Below are positions 53,102 to 61,716 of a stretch of 64,000 bases of DNA, one piece after another. This DNA is from Corynebacterium meitnerae (lineage in GTDB: Bacteria > Actinomycetota > Actinomycetes > Mycobacteriales > Mycobacteriaceae). Within the stretch, counting starts at the first letter, position 1. Every line of letters starts with the position of its first letter. The notes under the pieces were generated by a model. That model was not told where the DNA came from and did not search any database. It saw only the letters and a list, made by a program, of their open reading frames with translations. The stretch lies in assembly GCF_027570075.1 (NCBI RefSeq), contig NZ_JAKMUS010000005.1, positions 1-64,000 of the forward strand, given 5' to 3'. The position numbers and the translations under genes were made by a program.

Positions 53102-54244
53102 ATGCGCATTGCCATCTTCACCGAGGTATTCCTGCCCAAGATCGACGGTGTGGTCACCCGCATCATCCGCACCGTGGATCAGTTGGCCGAACTTGGCCAC
53201 GAGGTTGTCATCTTTGCCACCGGTGATGCGCCGGATACCTATGCCGGTTTCCGCGTCGTGCGGGCACCGAGCTTTTCTTTGCACAAGATCTATCCTGAGA
53301 TTCAGGTTGGTCTTCCTGCCCCATCTGTGGCGCGAGAACTCGCGAATTTTCAGCCGGACATTGTGCATACGGTCAACCCGGTTTTCTTTGCTGGCTACGG
53401 CGCGCTCCTGGCACGTCGCCACAAGCTTCCACTGCTCGCGTCCTTTCACACCGACGTGCCCGCGTACACGAAGGAATTGGGCATCGGGTTCGTGCAAAAG
53501 CCCTCCACTGCCCTCATCCGCGCCCTGCACAATCGCGCGCAGCTCAACCTGGTCACATCAGGGCCGATGATGGATACCGCCGCCGGTTATGGCTTCCGCA
53601 ACCTCGCGTTGTGGCCCAAGGCCGTGGACACCGTGGGCTATCACCCGGACAAGTTCTCTCCCGCGATGCGTAATCAGCTCACCGATGGGAACCCTGAGGC
53701 ACCGCTACTCATCTACGTCGGCCGCATGAGCGCGGAGAAGAACTTGGCCATTCTCGCCGATGTCATGCCGCTCCTGCGCCAGAAAGCCCCCGGTGCGCGC
53801 TTGGCCATGGTGGGTGCGGGCCCGCAGTTTGAGCAGCTGAAGAAGTGCTTCGACCCTGCATACACCGTGTTCACGGGCTACATGTCGGGCGAGCCACTCG
53901 CGCAAGCTTTTGCCTCAGCGGATGTGTTCGCGTTCCCCTCACTCACCGAAACTCTCGGGCTTGTCGCACTCGAGTCCTTCGCCTCCGGCGTTCCCGTCGT
54001 GGGTGCGCGTGCCGGCGGCATCCCTTTTGTCATCGAGGACGGGGACACAGGCCTGCTCGTGGACAAGGACGCCACACCAGCCCAGTGGGCAGAGGCTTTC
54101 GCAGGATTGCTTATCGACGATTCCCGCCGCCACTCCATGAGCACCGCCGCCCGTGCGGAGGCCCAGCGTTGGTCCTGGCGCGCGGCCACGGACGCCCTTG
54201 TTGAGTACTACGAGGAATGTATTAACCGGATTAAACCGGATTAA
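53102..54244 (+). CDS. sqdX: GT4 glycosyltransferase, probable sulfolipid synthase
   Basis: A 380-residue GT-B enzyme. The N-domain starts with MRIAIFTEVFLPKIDGVVTRI, and the C-domain holds YVGRMSAEKNL and the donor-binding FPSLTETLGLVALESFASGVPVVG (E-x7-E). This family includes SqdX, which moves sulfoquinovose to diacylglycerol, and the mannosyltransferase MgtA; adjacency to sqdB favours SqdX. It acts at the inner face of the membrane. The stop codon lies in an ATTAAACCGG repeat tract. Mannosyl transfer remains the main alternative. Confidence 0.78.
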   Translation: MRIAIFTEVFLPKIDGVVTRIIRTVDQLAELGHEVVIFATGDAPDTYAGFRVVRAPSFSLHKIYPEIQVGLPAPSVARELANFQPDIVHTVNPVFFAGYGALLARRHKLPLLASFHTDVPAYTKELGIGFVQKPSTALIRALHNRAQLNLVTSGPMMDTAAGYGFRNLALWPKAVDTVGYHPDKFSPAMRNQLTDGNPEAPLLIYVGRMSAEKNLAILADVMPLLRQKAPGARLAMVGAGPQFEQLKKCFDPAYTVFTGYMSGEPLAQAFASADVFAFPSLTETLGLVALESFASGVPVVGARAGGIPFVIEDGDTGLLVDKDATPAQWAEAFAGLLIDDSRRHSMSTAARAEAQRWSWRAATDALVEYYEECINRIKPD

Positions 54245-54260
54245 ACCGGATTAACCGGGG
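54221..54260. repeat. ATTAAACCGG short tandem repeats across two stop codons
   Basis: Four units, ATTAACCGG, ATTAAACCGG twice and ATTAACCGG, run through the last codons of the glycosyltransferase gene, the 6-bp gap and the last codons of manA. Length change here would alter both C-termini. Confidence 0.7.
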
Positions 54261-55444
54261 TGAATAACAAAGAAGTCCGCTGCCCCATCCCACGTGGCAG
54301 CCACTACTCCATCATCGGCAGCAACAAACGCGGCTTCACCCGGGCCAAGGTTCACAGAGCTATCCACCTCAATCTGCCCTGCCACGACCAGCACAATCGC
54401 CGGACCATGATCCATATCCAGGAGCTTTTCCCCGGCGGACTGGCTGGAATAACGGCTCACCGCGAAGTCCTTCACCGGCACCGGATACTCCGTGCAGCTC
54501 ACTTCACCACGCACTGTCTCCCCCATGTGCGCGACAACATCCAGGGTCGGGTCCGCGATAGGCGTGAAGATGAGAATATCCATGAGCTCATCCACGTCAA
54601 TGTGTTTGCTGGTGAGTCCCCCGCGCAGCACATTGTCTGAGTTCGCCATGACCTCCACGCCAAAGCCTTCAAGGTAGGCGTGCAAGTTCCCGGCCGGCAG
54701 GAACACAGCCTCACCAGGTTCCAGGACGATGTGGTTGAGCAACAGCGCTGCCAGGACACCTACATCGCCGGGGAATTCCTGCCCAATGAACACGATGTTG
54801 TCTGCCAAACGCGCCACGTCCGGATCGGCATGTCCTGCCGCAGCCAACTCCCCCGCACGTGCCACAACCGCATCTACCAACGGCGTTGGGGTATCCAGGC
54901 TCAGCCAGTGACGAAGCAGTGCTTCCAAGGATTCGTCAACAAGCATGCCCCTTGCTTCATCAAGCTCCGGCAACTCAAACGCGGCGAGCATTCGCACGGT
55001 GTCCTCGATGGGGCGGAAACCCGCCATCGCGCGGAACGGTGTGAGGGCAACGAGGATCTCCGGCTTGTGGTTCTCGTCCTTGTAATTACGGTGCGCGGCA
55101 TCACGGGGAATACTCGCTGCATCCTCGCGCGCAAAACCTTCCTTGGCCTGCGCGATGGAGGGGTGCGCCTGAATGGACAGTGGCTGCTTCGCAGCGAGCA
55201 GCTTCACCAGAAACGGCAGGCGATTATCCCACTGCGTAGCCGTCTGCTCCCCCAAAACCTTCACGGGATTCGCCGCGATCACAGCATCAAGCGGGCCTTC
55301 CGCTGTATCGGAGGGCGCGCTCGGGTGGGCACCGAACCACATCTCCGCCTCCGGCTGGCCATCCGGCTTTCGGCCCTGAAGCATGGCAATGCTGCTCGTG
55401 TCACCCCACGCGTAATGCTGCAGGGTTCCCGTGAGCTTGAACAT
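54251..55444 (-). CDS. manA: Mannose-6-phosphate isomerase, class I
   Basis: A 397-residue type I phosphomannose isomerase. The start FKLTGTLQHYAWGD, the zinc site region LSIQAHPSIAQAKEGF and DENHKPEILVALTPF, and the later EAVFLPAGNLHAYLEGFGVEVMANSDNVLRGGLTSKHID are all intact. It interconverts fructose-6-P and mannose-6-P, feeding mannose donors for lipomannan, PIMs and glycoproteins. It converges with the sqdX-like gene. Confidence 0.95.
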   Translation of the reverse strand: MFKLTGTLQHYAWGDTSSIAMLQGRKPDGQPEAEMWFGAHPSAPSDTAEGPLDAVIAANPVKVLGEQTATQWDNRLPFLVKLLAAKQPLSIQAHPSIAQAKEGFAREDAASIPRDAAHRNYKDENHKPEILVALTPFRAMAGFRPIEDTVRMLAAFELPELDEARGMLVDESLEALLRHWLSLDTPTPLVDAVVARAGELAAAGHADPDVARLADNIVFIGQEFPGDVGVLAALLLNHIVLEPGEAVFLPAGNLHAYLEGFGVEVMANSDNVLRGGLTSKHIDVDELMDILIFTPIADPTLDVVAHMGETVRGEVSCTEYPVPVKDFAVSRYSSQSAGEKLLDMDHGPAIVLVVAGQIEVDSSVNLGPGEAAFVAADDGVVAATWDGAADFFVIHPG

Positions 55445-55561
55445 GCCAATAAAGCTTTCTGTGTGGTTTGTTAGTCTCCCGCAATCATAGCGAGCACATA
55501 AGGAAGCGACGCGAACCTCGCTTGAGGCCGCGCCGCTTAACAGTGAAAATCGCGCTAAAAA

Positions 55562-57046
55562 CTAGCGGATGTCACCCGGCTCCTTACGCGTCGGCAGAAT
55601 GCGCGGGCGAACGCCAGCGATTTCCTCGACGATGCGGATCACCTGGTTGGAGTAACCGAACTCGTTGTCGTACCAGACGTACAGCACGAGGTGGTTGCCG
55701 GTAGCGATGGTGGCCAGGCCATCAACGATGCCGGCGTGGGTGGTGCCCACGAAGTCGGTGGAGACAATGTCCGGGGAGTTGATGTAATCAATCTGCTGGC
55801 GCAGGTTGGAGTCCGTGGACACGCGACGCAGGTAGTTGTTCACCTCATCGCGGGTGACCTCCGTCTCCAGATCCAGGTTCAGCACAGCCATGGACACGTC
55901 CGGGGTAGGAACGCGGATGGCGTTACCGGTCAGCTTGCCCTCAAACTCCGGCAGAGCCTTGGACACTGCGCTCGCCGCACCAGTCTCGGTGAGAACCATG
56001 TTCAGCGCAGCAGCGCGGCCACGGCGGGCACCCTTGTGGAAGTTGTCGGCCAGGTTCTGGTCATTCGTGTAGGAGTGAACCGTTTCCACGTGACCGTGCT
56101 TCACACCCCAACGGTCACCAACGACCTTCAGCACCGGCGTAATCGCGTTGGTGGTGCAGGATGCGGCGGACAGCACGCGATCCTGATCAGAATCGTCGAT
56201 CATGCTGTGGTTCACGCCGTAGACGATGTTCTTCACATCGCCCTTGCCCGGCGCGGTGAGCAGTGCGCGGGAGACACCCTTGGACTTGAGGTGCTGGGAC
56301 AGGCCCTCACGGTCGCGCCAGCGGCCGGTGTTGTCCACCACGATCGCGTCGTTGATGCCGTACGCGGTGTAGTCAATCGTTGCCGGGTCGTCGGAGTAGA
56401 TCATCTGGATCGGAGTGCCGTTAGCCCAGATGACCTCCTTCTCCTTGTCCACGGTGATGGTGCCGTTGAACGGGCCGTGCACGGAGTCACGGCGCAGCAG
56501 CGACGCACGCTTCACCACATCGTCATCACCCTTCTTACGCACCACGACAGCACGCAGACGCACGCCACCGTACTGGGCCTCGCGGGCAATGAGGATGCGT
56601 GCGAGCAGGCGACCGATGCGTCCGAAGCCGTATAGGACGACATCGCGCGGCACACGGTGGCTGTCACCACCAATGACCTCAGCGAGCTCCTCCTCCAGGA
56701 AGGTGCGCAGCTCCACACCCTCGGTACGGCTGTAGTTCTTAGCCAGACGACCCAGGTCAATGGAAGAGGTGCCCAGGTTCATGGTGGTCAGCTCGCGCAG
56801 GATCGGAAGCGTTGCATCCAACGGCAGCTCACGCTCCACCACGCGGCGTGCGTACCGGTGGGCCTTGATGATCTCAATGTCAGTCATGCCCACCAGCAGG
56901 CGACCGTAGATGGAGGTCACCGCATTGTTCTCGCGGTGGAGCTGGCTGATCAGCGGCAGCATCTCCTGAGCGAGGGTGAGTTTGTGGTTCCAGTCATCCA
57001 TCGCGTTGGACGGGGAGTTCGGATTGATCGGGTTTTCAGCGTTCAC
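55562..57046 (-). CDS. gapB: Glyceraldehyde-3-phosphate dehydrogenase, long GapB type
   Basis: A 494-residue GAPDH with an N-terminal extension of about 130 helical residues before the NAD(P) fold (VVLYGFGRIGRLLARIL). The active Cys is in AASCTTNAITP, with the His in ETVHSYTNDQNL. This layout matches GapB (GapX) of C. glutamicum, the gluconeogenic enzyme, and differs from the glycolytic GapA of about 335 residues. The start is GTG at 57046 with AAGGA 7 bases upstream. It is downstream of an enoyl-CoA hydratase family gene on the same strand. Confidence 0.93.
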   Translation of the reverse strand: MNAENPINPNSPSNAMDDWNHKLTLAQEMLPLISQLHRENNAVTSIYGRLLVGMTDIEIIKAHRYARRVVERELPLDATLPILRELTTMNLGTSSIDLGRLAKNYSRTEGVELRTFLEEELAEVIGGDSHRVPRDVVLYGFGRIGRLLARILIAREAQYGGVRLRAVVVRKKGDDDVVKRASLLRRDSVHGPFNGTITVDKEKEVIWANGTPIQMIYSDDPATIDYTAYGINDAIVVDNTGRWRDREGLSQHLKSKGVSRALLTAPGKGDVKNIVYGVNHSMIDDSDQDRVLSAASCTTNAITPVLKVVGDRWGVKHGHVETVHSYTNDQNLADNFHKGARRGRAAALNMVLTETGAASAVSKALPEFEGKLTGNAIRVPTPDVSMAVLNLDLETEVTRDEVNNYLRRVSTDSNLRQQIDYINSPDIVSTDFVGTTHAGIVDGLATIATGNHLVLYVWYDNEFGYSNQVIRIVEEIAGVRPRILPTRKEPGDIR

Positions 57047-57092
57047 AATTCAGTCCTTGTGCACTACTCGAAGGGTCTAATAACCAGTAGCT

Positions 57093-58094
57093 CTACTCTA
57101 TCGCGTCGCGATATTTTTCGGACTCAGGCTCGGGGGCAAACGCGGCATCATTGGTTTTATCCACCAAAACTGCGCGAACACCCTCGAGGAAATCGTTCTC
57201 CCGGCGCAGCAGCAGCCCCAGCTTGTCCTCATTCTCTAGCGCAGTAGCTAGGTCACAGTGGGAGTTAGCCAGCATCAATTCCGCTGTGGCGACGAGGGCA
57301 GACGGCGAGGCTTGCGCGATCAACGGTTCGACAACCTCAGCCAGTCGCCCATCAAGGCGTTCCTTGATCTCGGGCCATGGGTGGGTAAACACATCGTCGA
57401 TAAGCACGTACAGCTCTTCGAGCTCCTCGTACTCCTTCAAGTCCGGCTTCACCGCAACCTCGTCGAGCACCCCCACCCCCTCATTAATAACCCGCTCGGC
57501 AAGACCGTCGAGCGATTCCACCAAATGAGTAGCCAGCCCCGTGGCCACCATTTCATGTGCGTTGAGCCGGTACCCCGTCAACGCGAGGAACATGCCCAGC
57601 CCCAGCGTTGGGTGGCCAGGAAGGTTCTGCAACCTCCAGCTCATGCCCACATCCGTGAAGTAACCGATATTCATCTCCGGCATCGACGCAAACGCATCCG
57701 GCGTAACCACCAAGTGGCTACCGTGCGCGGACAAGCCCAGGCCACCGCCCATCACTACACCTGAGATGAGCGAGACAAACGGCTTGGGGTACTCCGCGAT
57801 CATCAGATTCATCTCATACTCGCGGCGGAAGAACTCATCGATTTCCTCGTGCTGTCCAGCGATGATCGCCTCACGCGCGTATCGCACATCCCCGCCCGCG
57901 CAGAAATGCTTGCCCGAGGAGACGACGAGCACCTGCTCAACCGCATCATCCTCACGCCACGCTTTGAGCGCATCAATGATCGGATACAGCATCTCCGGAT
58001 TGAGCGAATTCAACGCCTTCGGCCGATCCAGCGTAATCACGCCAGTAGACCGCACAACCTCAATCTTCACCGGTGGATTCATTGTTTCTGCCAT
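57093..58094 (-). CDS. Enoyl-CoA hydratase/isomerase family, 3-hydroxyisobutyryl-CoA hydrolase-like
   Basis: A 333-residue crotonase-fold protein. GVITLDRPKALNSLNPEML, FCAGGDVRYAREAI (oxyanion hole) and GVVMGGGLGLSAHGSHLVVTPDAFASMPEMNIGYFTDVGMSW, with the Glu and Asp typical of 3-hydroxyisobutyryl-CoA hydrolase, are visible, and the length fits that subgroup. In valine breakdown it would release 3-hydroxyisobutyrate. No other valine catabolic gene is close, so the assignment rests on sequence only. Confidence 0.85.
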   Translation of the reverse strand: MAETMNPPVKIEVVRSTGVITLDRPKALNSLNPEMLYPIIDALKAWREDDAVEQVLVVSSGKHFCAGGDVRYAREAIIAGQHEEIDEFFRREYEMNLMIAEYPKPFVSLISGVVMGGGLGLSAHGSHLVVTPDAFASMPEMNIGYFTDVGMSWRLQNLPGHPTLGLGMFLALTGYRLNAHEMVATGLATHLVESLDGLAERVINEGVGVLDEVAVKPDLKEYEELEELYVLIDDVFTHPWPEIKERLDGRLAEVVEPLIAQASPSALVATAELMLANSHCDLATALENEDKLGLLLRRENDFLEGVRAVLVDKTNDAAFAPEPESEKYRDAIE

Positions 58095-58144
58095 GAAAAC
58101 AGTGTTCCACAGTTCACGGGAAGCCCGCGCAAAATTCGCACATT

Positions 58145-58155
58145 GCTTATCGACG
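58145..58155 (+). repeat. Intergenic copy of GCTTATCGACG
   Basis: A perfect copy about 50 bases upstream of the crotonase-family start, in non-coding sequence. Confidence 0.7.
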
Positions 58156-58225
58156 GGCCACCACGATAGCGTTGAAGCCAGTGGCTCCGTCCTCGCCAGA
58201 TCTTTCTGGGGACAACGGTTGCCTA

Positions 58226-58255
58226 GATCCCGTCGAGCTGCTGGCCGGCGGGATC
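58226..58255 (+). other. 7-bp hairpin upstream of hmuO
   Basis: GATCCCG and CGGGATC are separated by 16 bases and followed by ATTTCTT. It could end a short transcript in the 319-bp gap 58095-58413, but no gene is visible there. Confidence 0.3.
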
Positions 58256-58280
58256 ATTTCTTGCCGCAATCCTTCCCCAA

Positions 58281-58299
58281 TTAGGTCATACTAACGTTT
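58281..58299. promoter_or_regulatory. DtxR-box-like site 1 upstream of hmuO
   Basis: TTAGGTCATACTAACGTTT agrees with the DtxR consensus at 13 of 19 positions by eye. Confidence 0.35.
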
Positions 58300-58345
58300 G
58301 CTAATTCCCCCCGGGCTCCTCGGAAAAGGTCGCCATCCTTGCCAC

Positions 58346-58364
58346 TTAGGCAAGCCTTACTGTA
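58346..58364. promoter_or_regulatory. DtxR-box-like site 2 upstream of hmuO
   Basis: TTAGGCAAGCCTTACTGTA agrees at 13 of 19 positions and overlaps the likely hmuO promoter about 60 bases before its ATG. A weaker third match begins at 58371. Binding would repress hmuO when iron is high. Confidence 0.45.
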
Positions 58365-58413
58365 GCAAAGTTAGGGAAACCTTAGTCCACGAAACGGGAG
58401 GATAACCCCCACC

Positions 58414-59085
58414 ATGACCACCGCTACTACCGAGGCAACCTCGATCTCCACCCTCCTACGCGAAGGCACCGCTGTCGCCCACACGGAGGCTGAGAACGCC
58501 TCGTTCATGGCTAACCTCATCCGCGGCGAACTCGCCCGCGAAGACGCAGTGAACCTCACCGCGCAGTACTACTTCATCTACACCGCACTCGAGAACATCG
58601 CCCGCCGTGGCCGCGCCACCAATGACGCTGTTGCTTCCATCGCTGATGCCCGCCTGGATCGCCTCCCCTCCCTTGAAGCTGACCTCGCCGCCATGATCGG
58701 CCCGAACTGGCGCGAAGAGATCACTGCCCTGCCGTCAACCACCCGCTACGTCGCCGAACTGGAAACCATCTCCCCCGACGACGCCCCCGCCATCATCGCC
58801 CACCACTACGTCCGCTACCTGGGCGATATTGCTGGCGGCCAGGTGATCGCCCGCATGCTTGAAGGCCACTACGGCCTCGCCGCTGAGGAGCTCACGTTCT
58901 ATGACTTCTCCGCGATCGGCAAAATCCCCCCGTTCCGCAAGAACTACAAAGACGCACTCGATGCGCTGCCTTTCAGCGACACCGAGCGCGCCTCCTTGCT
59001 CGCCCACGCACAAAACGCCTTCTGCCTGAACAGCGCCGTGTTTGCCGACCTGGCAAGAATCAGCCCCGTTCTGCAGGGACGTTAA
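58414..59085 (+). CDS. hmuO: Haem oxygenase HmuO
   Basis: A 223-residue haem oxygenase. The proximal haem ligand is His23 in TAVAHTEAENASFM. The distal helix motif RYLGDIAGGQVIARMLEGHYG near residue 135 and the preceding AHHYVRYLGD are as in C. diphtheriae HmuO. It opens haem to biliverdin, CO and Fe2+, releasing iron from haem imported by HmuTUV. GGAGG lies about 13 bases before the ATG. Probable DtxR sites lie upstream; HrrA/ChrA control is known in relatives but is not shown here. Confidence 0.95.
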   Translation: MTTATTEATSISTLLREGTAVAHTEAENASFMANLIRGELAREDAVNLTAQYYFIYTALENIARRGRATNDAVASIADARLDRLPSLEADLAAMIGPNWREEITALPSTTRYVAELETISPDDAPAIIAHHYVRYLGDIAGGQVIARMLEGHYGLAAEELTFYDFSAIGKIPPFRKNYKDALDALPFSDTERASLLAHAQNAFCLNSAVFADLARISPVLQGR

Positions 59086-59088
59086 GTT

Positions 59089-59556
59089 CTACCTGTCCAC
59101 GATGAGGAGCGCGACAAACATAATCACCGCGCTCAGAACCGCCGCAATCACGCCGCCAGTCATGGCGTAATCACCAGGGAACAGGAAGAGAACCGCGCCG
59201 GCGATAGCCAGAACCAACGCCCATGCCACACCAAGGGCGATGCCAGCTGAACCACGGCCGAAATCTTCCGCCCATTCATATTCTGGATGCTTATTCCGCT
59301 CCGCCTGGCGTGCGCGGCGATCAGGCATGTAGGACATCGCCACAATAGTGAGCAACAAGCCAAGCGCCCCCACAATTGCGACCACCATATTGCCTGCGGC
59401 ACCACCGAAAGCAAGAACAGCGGTCGCCAGCACAATGGCGCCCCGTTCCCAGGCCTCGAACTTCAGGCGCCGATTCGGATCTTTCACCGGATCAACAACC
59501 TGAGGAGAAGGAATGCGGCGCATGGTTTGGGTGTCGTCATTGTGTAGGGAGTTCAC
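59089..59556 (-). CDS. Membrane protein divergent from htaA
   Basis: A 155-residue protein with a hydrophilic N-terminus, two membrane helices at about residues 40-76 and two more near 105-155, with a charged loop between (DRRARQAERNKHPEYEWAEDFGRG). The GTG at 59556 is used because GAAAGG lies 6 bases upstream. It shares its upstream region, including the DtxR box, with htaA, so iron control is possible. It converges on hmuO with 3 bases between stops. Function unknown. Confidence 0.75.
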   Translation of the reverse strand: MNSLHNDDTQTMRRIPSPQVVDPVKDPNRRLKFEAWERGAIVLATAVLAFGGAAGNMVVAIVGALGLLLTIVAMSYMPDRRARQAERNKHPEYEWAEDFGRGSAGIALGVAWALVLAIAGAVLFLFPGDYAMTGGVIAAVLSAVIMFVALLIVDR

Positions 59557-59587
59557 AATCAACCTTTCGTTTGATCTTTTTAAAAGT

Positions 59588-59606
59588 TTAAGTTAGCCTA
59601 TCCTCT
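59588..59606. promoter_or_regulatory. DtxR box between the membrane protein gene and htaA
   Basis: TTAAGTTAGCCTATCCTCT matches 15 of 19 consensus positions, with the TTAGCCTA core intact, about 50 bases before htaA. Confidence 0.65.
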
Positions 59607-59652
59607 AAACCCAGGCAACTATCCAGGCATTATCCACACCCTAAGGACACTC

Positions 59653-61665
59653 ATGTTCAGGAATAAGCTGGCCGCAGTCACCGCAGCGGCTTCCATCGCC
59701 ACACTCGGTGCTGGCGCCCCCATGATCGCGATGTCGCCATTGGCTTTCGCTCAGACTCCAGATGTCATGCAGCCTTTTGCCAACTCCGCTTCCCACCGCG
59801 CTGTGGTCGATGGCGAAATGAACTGGGCCATTAGGGAATCCTTCCGCGATTACATCCAAGGCAAGATCGCAAAGGGCAACATCCAGTTCAACGGCCAGCC
59901 ATTCACCAGTTCCGAGCCGTTCAAATTCAACGCCAAGAAGTCGAGCATGAGCTCTGCCAACGAAGGTCTGGTTTCCTTCGACGGTGAAGTTCATTTCTGG
60001 GGACACAAGGGCATCTTGGACCTTAAGCTCACCAACTTCCGCCTGTTGATCAAGGGCACCCAGGCCCAAATCATCGTTGATGGTGAAGGCCCCAAATTCG
60101 TAGACACCACCACCAAGGGCCCGCACACCGTTTGGAAGGACACGCCCGTCGCCAACATTGAGCTGAGCAACCCGCTCGACTTCACGGCGAGCACGGTTCG
60201 CATCTCTGGCCCGACCTCCTTGGGCTACGACGCGAAGACCCTCGAAATGTTCGGCGGCTTCTATGAGGCAAATGAGGAGATGGCGCCCGTCGACATCGAG
60301 CTGAAGCTTGACGACGAGAGCGGTGAAGCACCCGAACTTGGCCTGGACATTGAAGGCTGGGACGGCAATTCCTCCGGTGGCGGATCGGGCTCTACCGGAA
60401 ACGCACCCAAGAAGGGGACGCCCGCTGCACTGATCGGCGACATCAACTCAACGCTCTCCGAGCTCAACAAACTGATGACCACCACCGATTCTTTGTTGAA
60501 TAACGCGGACAAGCTGTTCAACCGCAAGCCCTCCGTAGCTGTCAGCACTGGTGCTCCCGGAACGCCGGCACCATCGAACAACAATGCTGGTAATAAAGCT
60601 GGCGCCAACACTGGCAACAACAATGCCGACGGTGGTGCGGGGGCAGGCACGGGCGGGCTGCCACGGAGCAATAACTCCGGCCCAGTTGGCGGTACTGCTG
60701 TCTCCCCCGCCGCTCGATCCAACGAGGGTGCCGCGAATGCCCAGGCATCTGGCGGATCCGGTTCTGGTGCAGTGTGTGCGGATGATGGCGCACGCGGTGT
60801 GCAGCAAGCAAGTGCTGCATGGGGTGTCCGTCAGTCCTTCCGTAACTACATCAAGGGTTCCATCGCTAAGGGCGGCTGGGAGTTGAGCGGCGTCACCGAT
60901 GCCAACAACGCGTTCCAGTGGACCGGTACCTCTGGTGCCGTCAACGTGAACAATAAGTCCGGTTCCATTCTGTTCCCAGGCGCGATTCGTTTCACAGGCC
61001 ACAATGGGATTCTGGACACCCGCTTCTCCAACATGGAGATCCAGTTCTCTGGCAATTCTGGCCAGCTGATTCTCAACTCCAAGTCCAATGACGTCGACGG
61101 TAATCCCCATGATTTCGGCCGTGTGACCCTTGCGGACTTGAACTTCACTCAGCTCGATATCAGCGAGGGCGCTATCCAGGGCCAGGCCACCACCTCCCTG
61201 ACTGGAGCCGGCGCTGAAGCATTTGCCCAGTTCTACGAGGCTGGAACCGCACTGGACCCCATCTCCTTTACTGCCCAGCTCGGCGGTGCACCGAACTGTG
61301 TCGACGGCCAGGGTGCAGCCAACTCCGGTGCAAGTACCGGTCAGGGTGGTAGTGCAAGCCAGGCGGCTGCACTGCGTTCCTCGGGCAGTGGTTCAACCAG
61401 CACAGCCTCCGGCAGTGCTAAGTCCGGCGGCACCAGCACTTCCGGCTCAGGAGCATCGGCTAGCGGCGTCTCTGTTTTTGACGAAAAGGATGGCGTGGAC
61501 AGTGAATCGAAGTCTAAGAGCCTCGGGGAAAACCAGTTCCAGATCAAGTCTGCTGGTGAAGACGGAGTGACTTGGGACGACAGTTCGGTTGCACAGATCC
61601 TTGTTATCCTTGCTTCCTTTGTTACGTCTGGCGGCGTGCTCACCCGCTTTGTTCTGAAGAACTAG
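59653..61665 (+). CDS. htaA: Haem-binding cell-surface protein HtaA
   Basis: A 670-residue surface protein. Signal peptide (residues 1-33, ending AFA), first HtaA domain at about residues 52-220 (EMNWAIRESFRDYIQGKIAKG ... KGTQAQIIVDGEG), and a Gly/Asn/Ala-rich linker to about residue 375. The second domain runs at about residues 390-555 (AAWGVRQSFRNYIKGSIAKGGWE ... SGQLILNSKSND). A Ser/Gly-rich stretch and a C-terminal helix (ILVILASFVTSGGVLTRFVL) anchor it. The conserved domains bind haem through Tyr and pass it to HmuT. AAGGAC lies 6 bases before the ATG. Probably DtxR-regulated. Confidence 0.94.
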   Translation: MFRNKLAAVTAAASIATLGAGAPMIAMSPLAFAQTPDVMQPFANSASHRAVVDGEMNWAIRESFRDYIQGKIAKGNIQFNGQPFTSSEPFKFNAKKSSMSSANEGLVSFDGEVHFWGHKGILDLKLTNFRLLIKGTQAQIIVDGEGPKFVDTTTKGPHTVWKDTPVANIELSNPLDFTASTVRISGPTSLGYDAKTLEMFGGFYEANEEMAPVDIELKLDDESGEAPELGLDIEGWDGNSSGGGSGSTGNAPKKGTPAALIGDINSTLSELNKLMTTTDSLLNNADKLFNRKPSVAVSTGAPGTPAPSNNNAGNKAGANTGNNNADGGAGAGTGGLPRSNNSGPVGGTAVSPAARSNEGAANAQASGGSGSGAVCADDGARGVQQASAAWGVRQSFRNYIKGSIAKGGWELSGVTDANNAFQWTGTSGAVNVNNKSGSILFPGAIRFTGHNGILDTRFSNMEIQFSGNSGQLILNSKSNDVDGNPHDFGRVTLADLNFTQLDISEGAIQGQATTSLTGAGAEAFAQFYEAGTALDPISFTAQLGGAPNCVDGQGAANSGASTGQGGSASQAAALRSSGSGSTSTASGSAKSGGTSTSGSGASASGVSVFDEKDGVDSESKSKSLGENQFQIKSAGEDGVTWDDSSVAQILVILASFVTSGGVLTRFVLKN

Positions 61666-61716
61666 CAGCTTCGTTCCCGGAAGTTGACCCACAAAACCTC
61701 GTTGGAAAGATCGACA

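Noticed and set aside
51815-53530. A 571-codon open frame antisense to sqdB and the glycosyltransferase gene
   Set aside because: The opposite strand encodes two well-conserved enzymes; the antisense product resembles no protein.
59630-59638. A perfect DnaA box, TTATCCACA
   Set aside because: A single copy before htaA without other boxes, an AT-rich unwinding element or origin genes; chance occurrence is likely.
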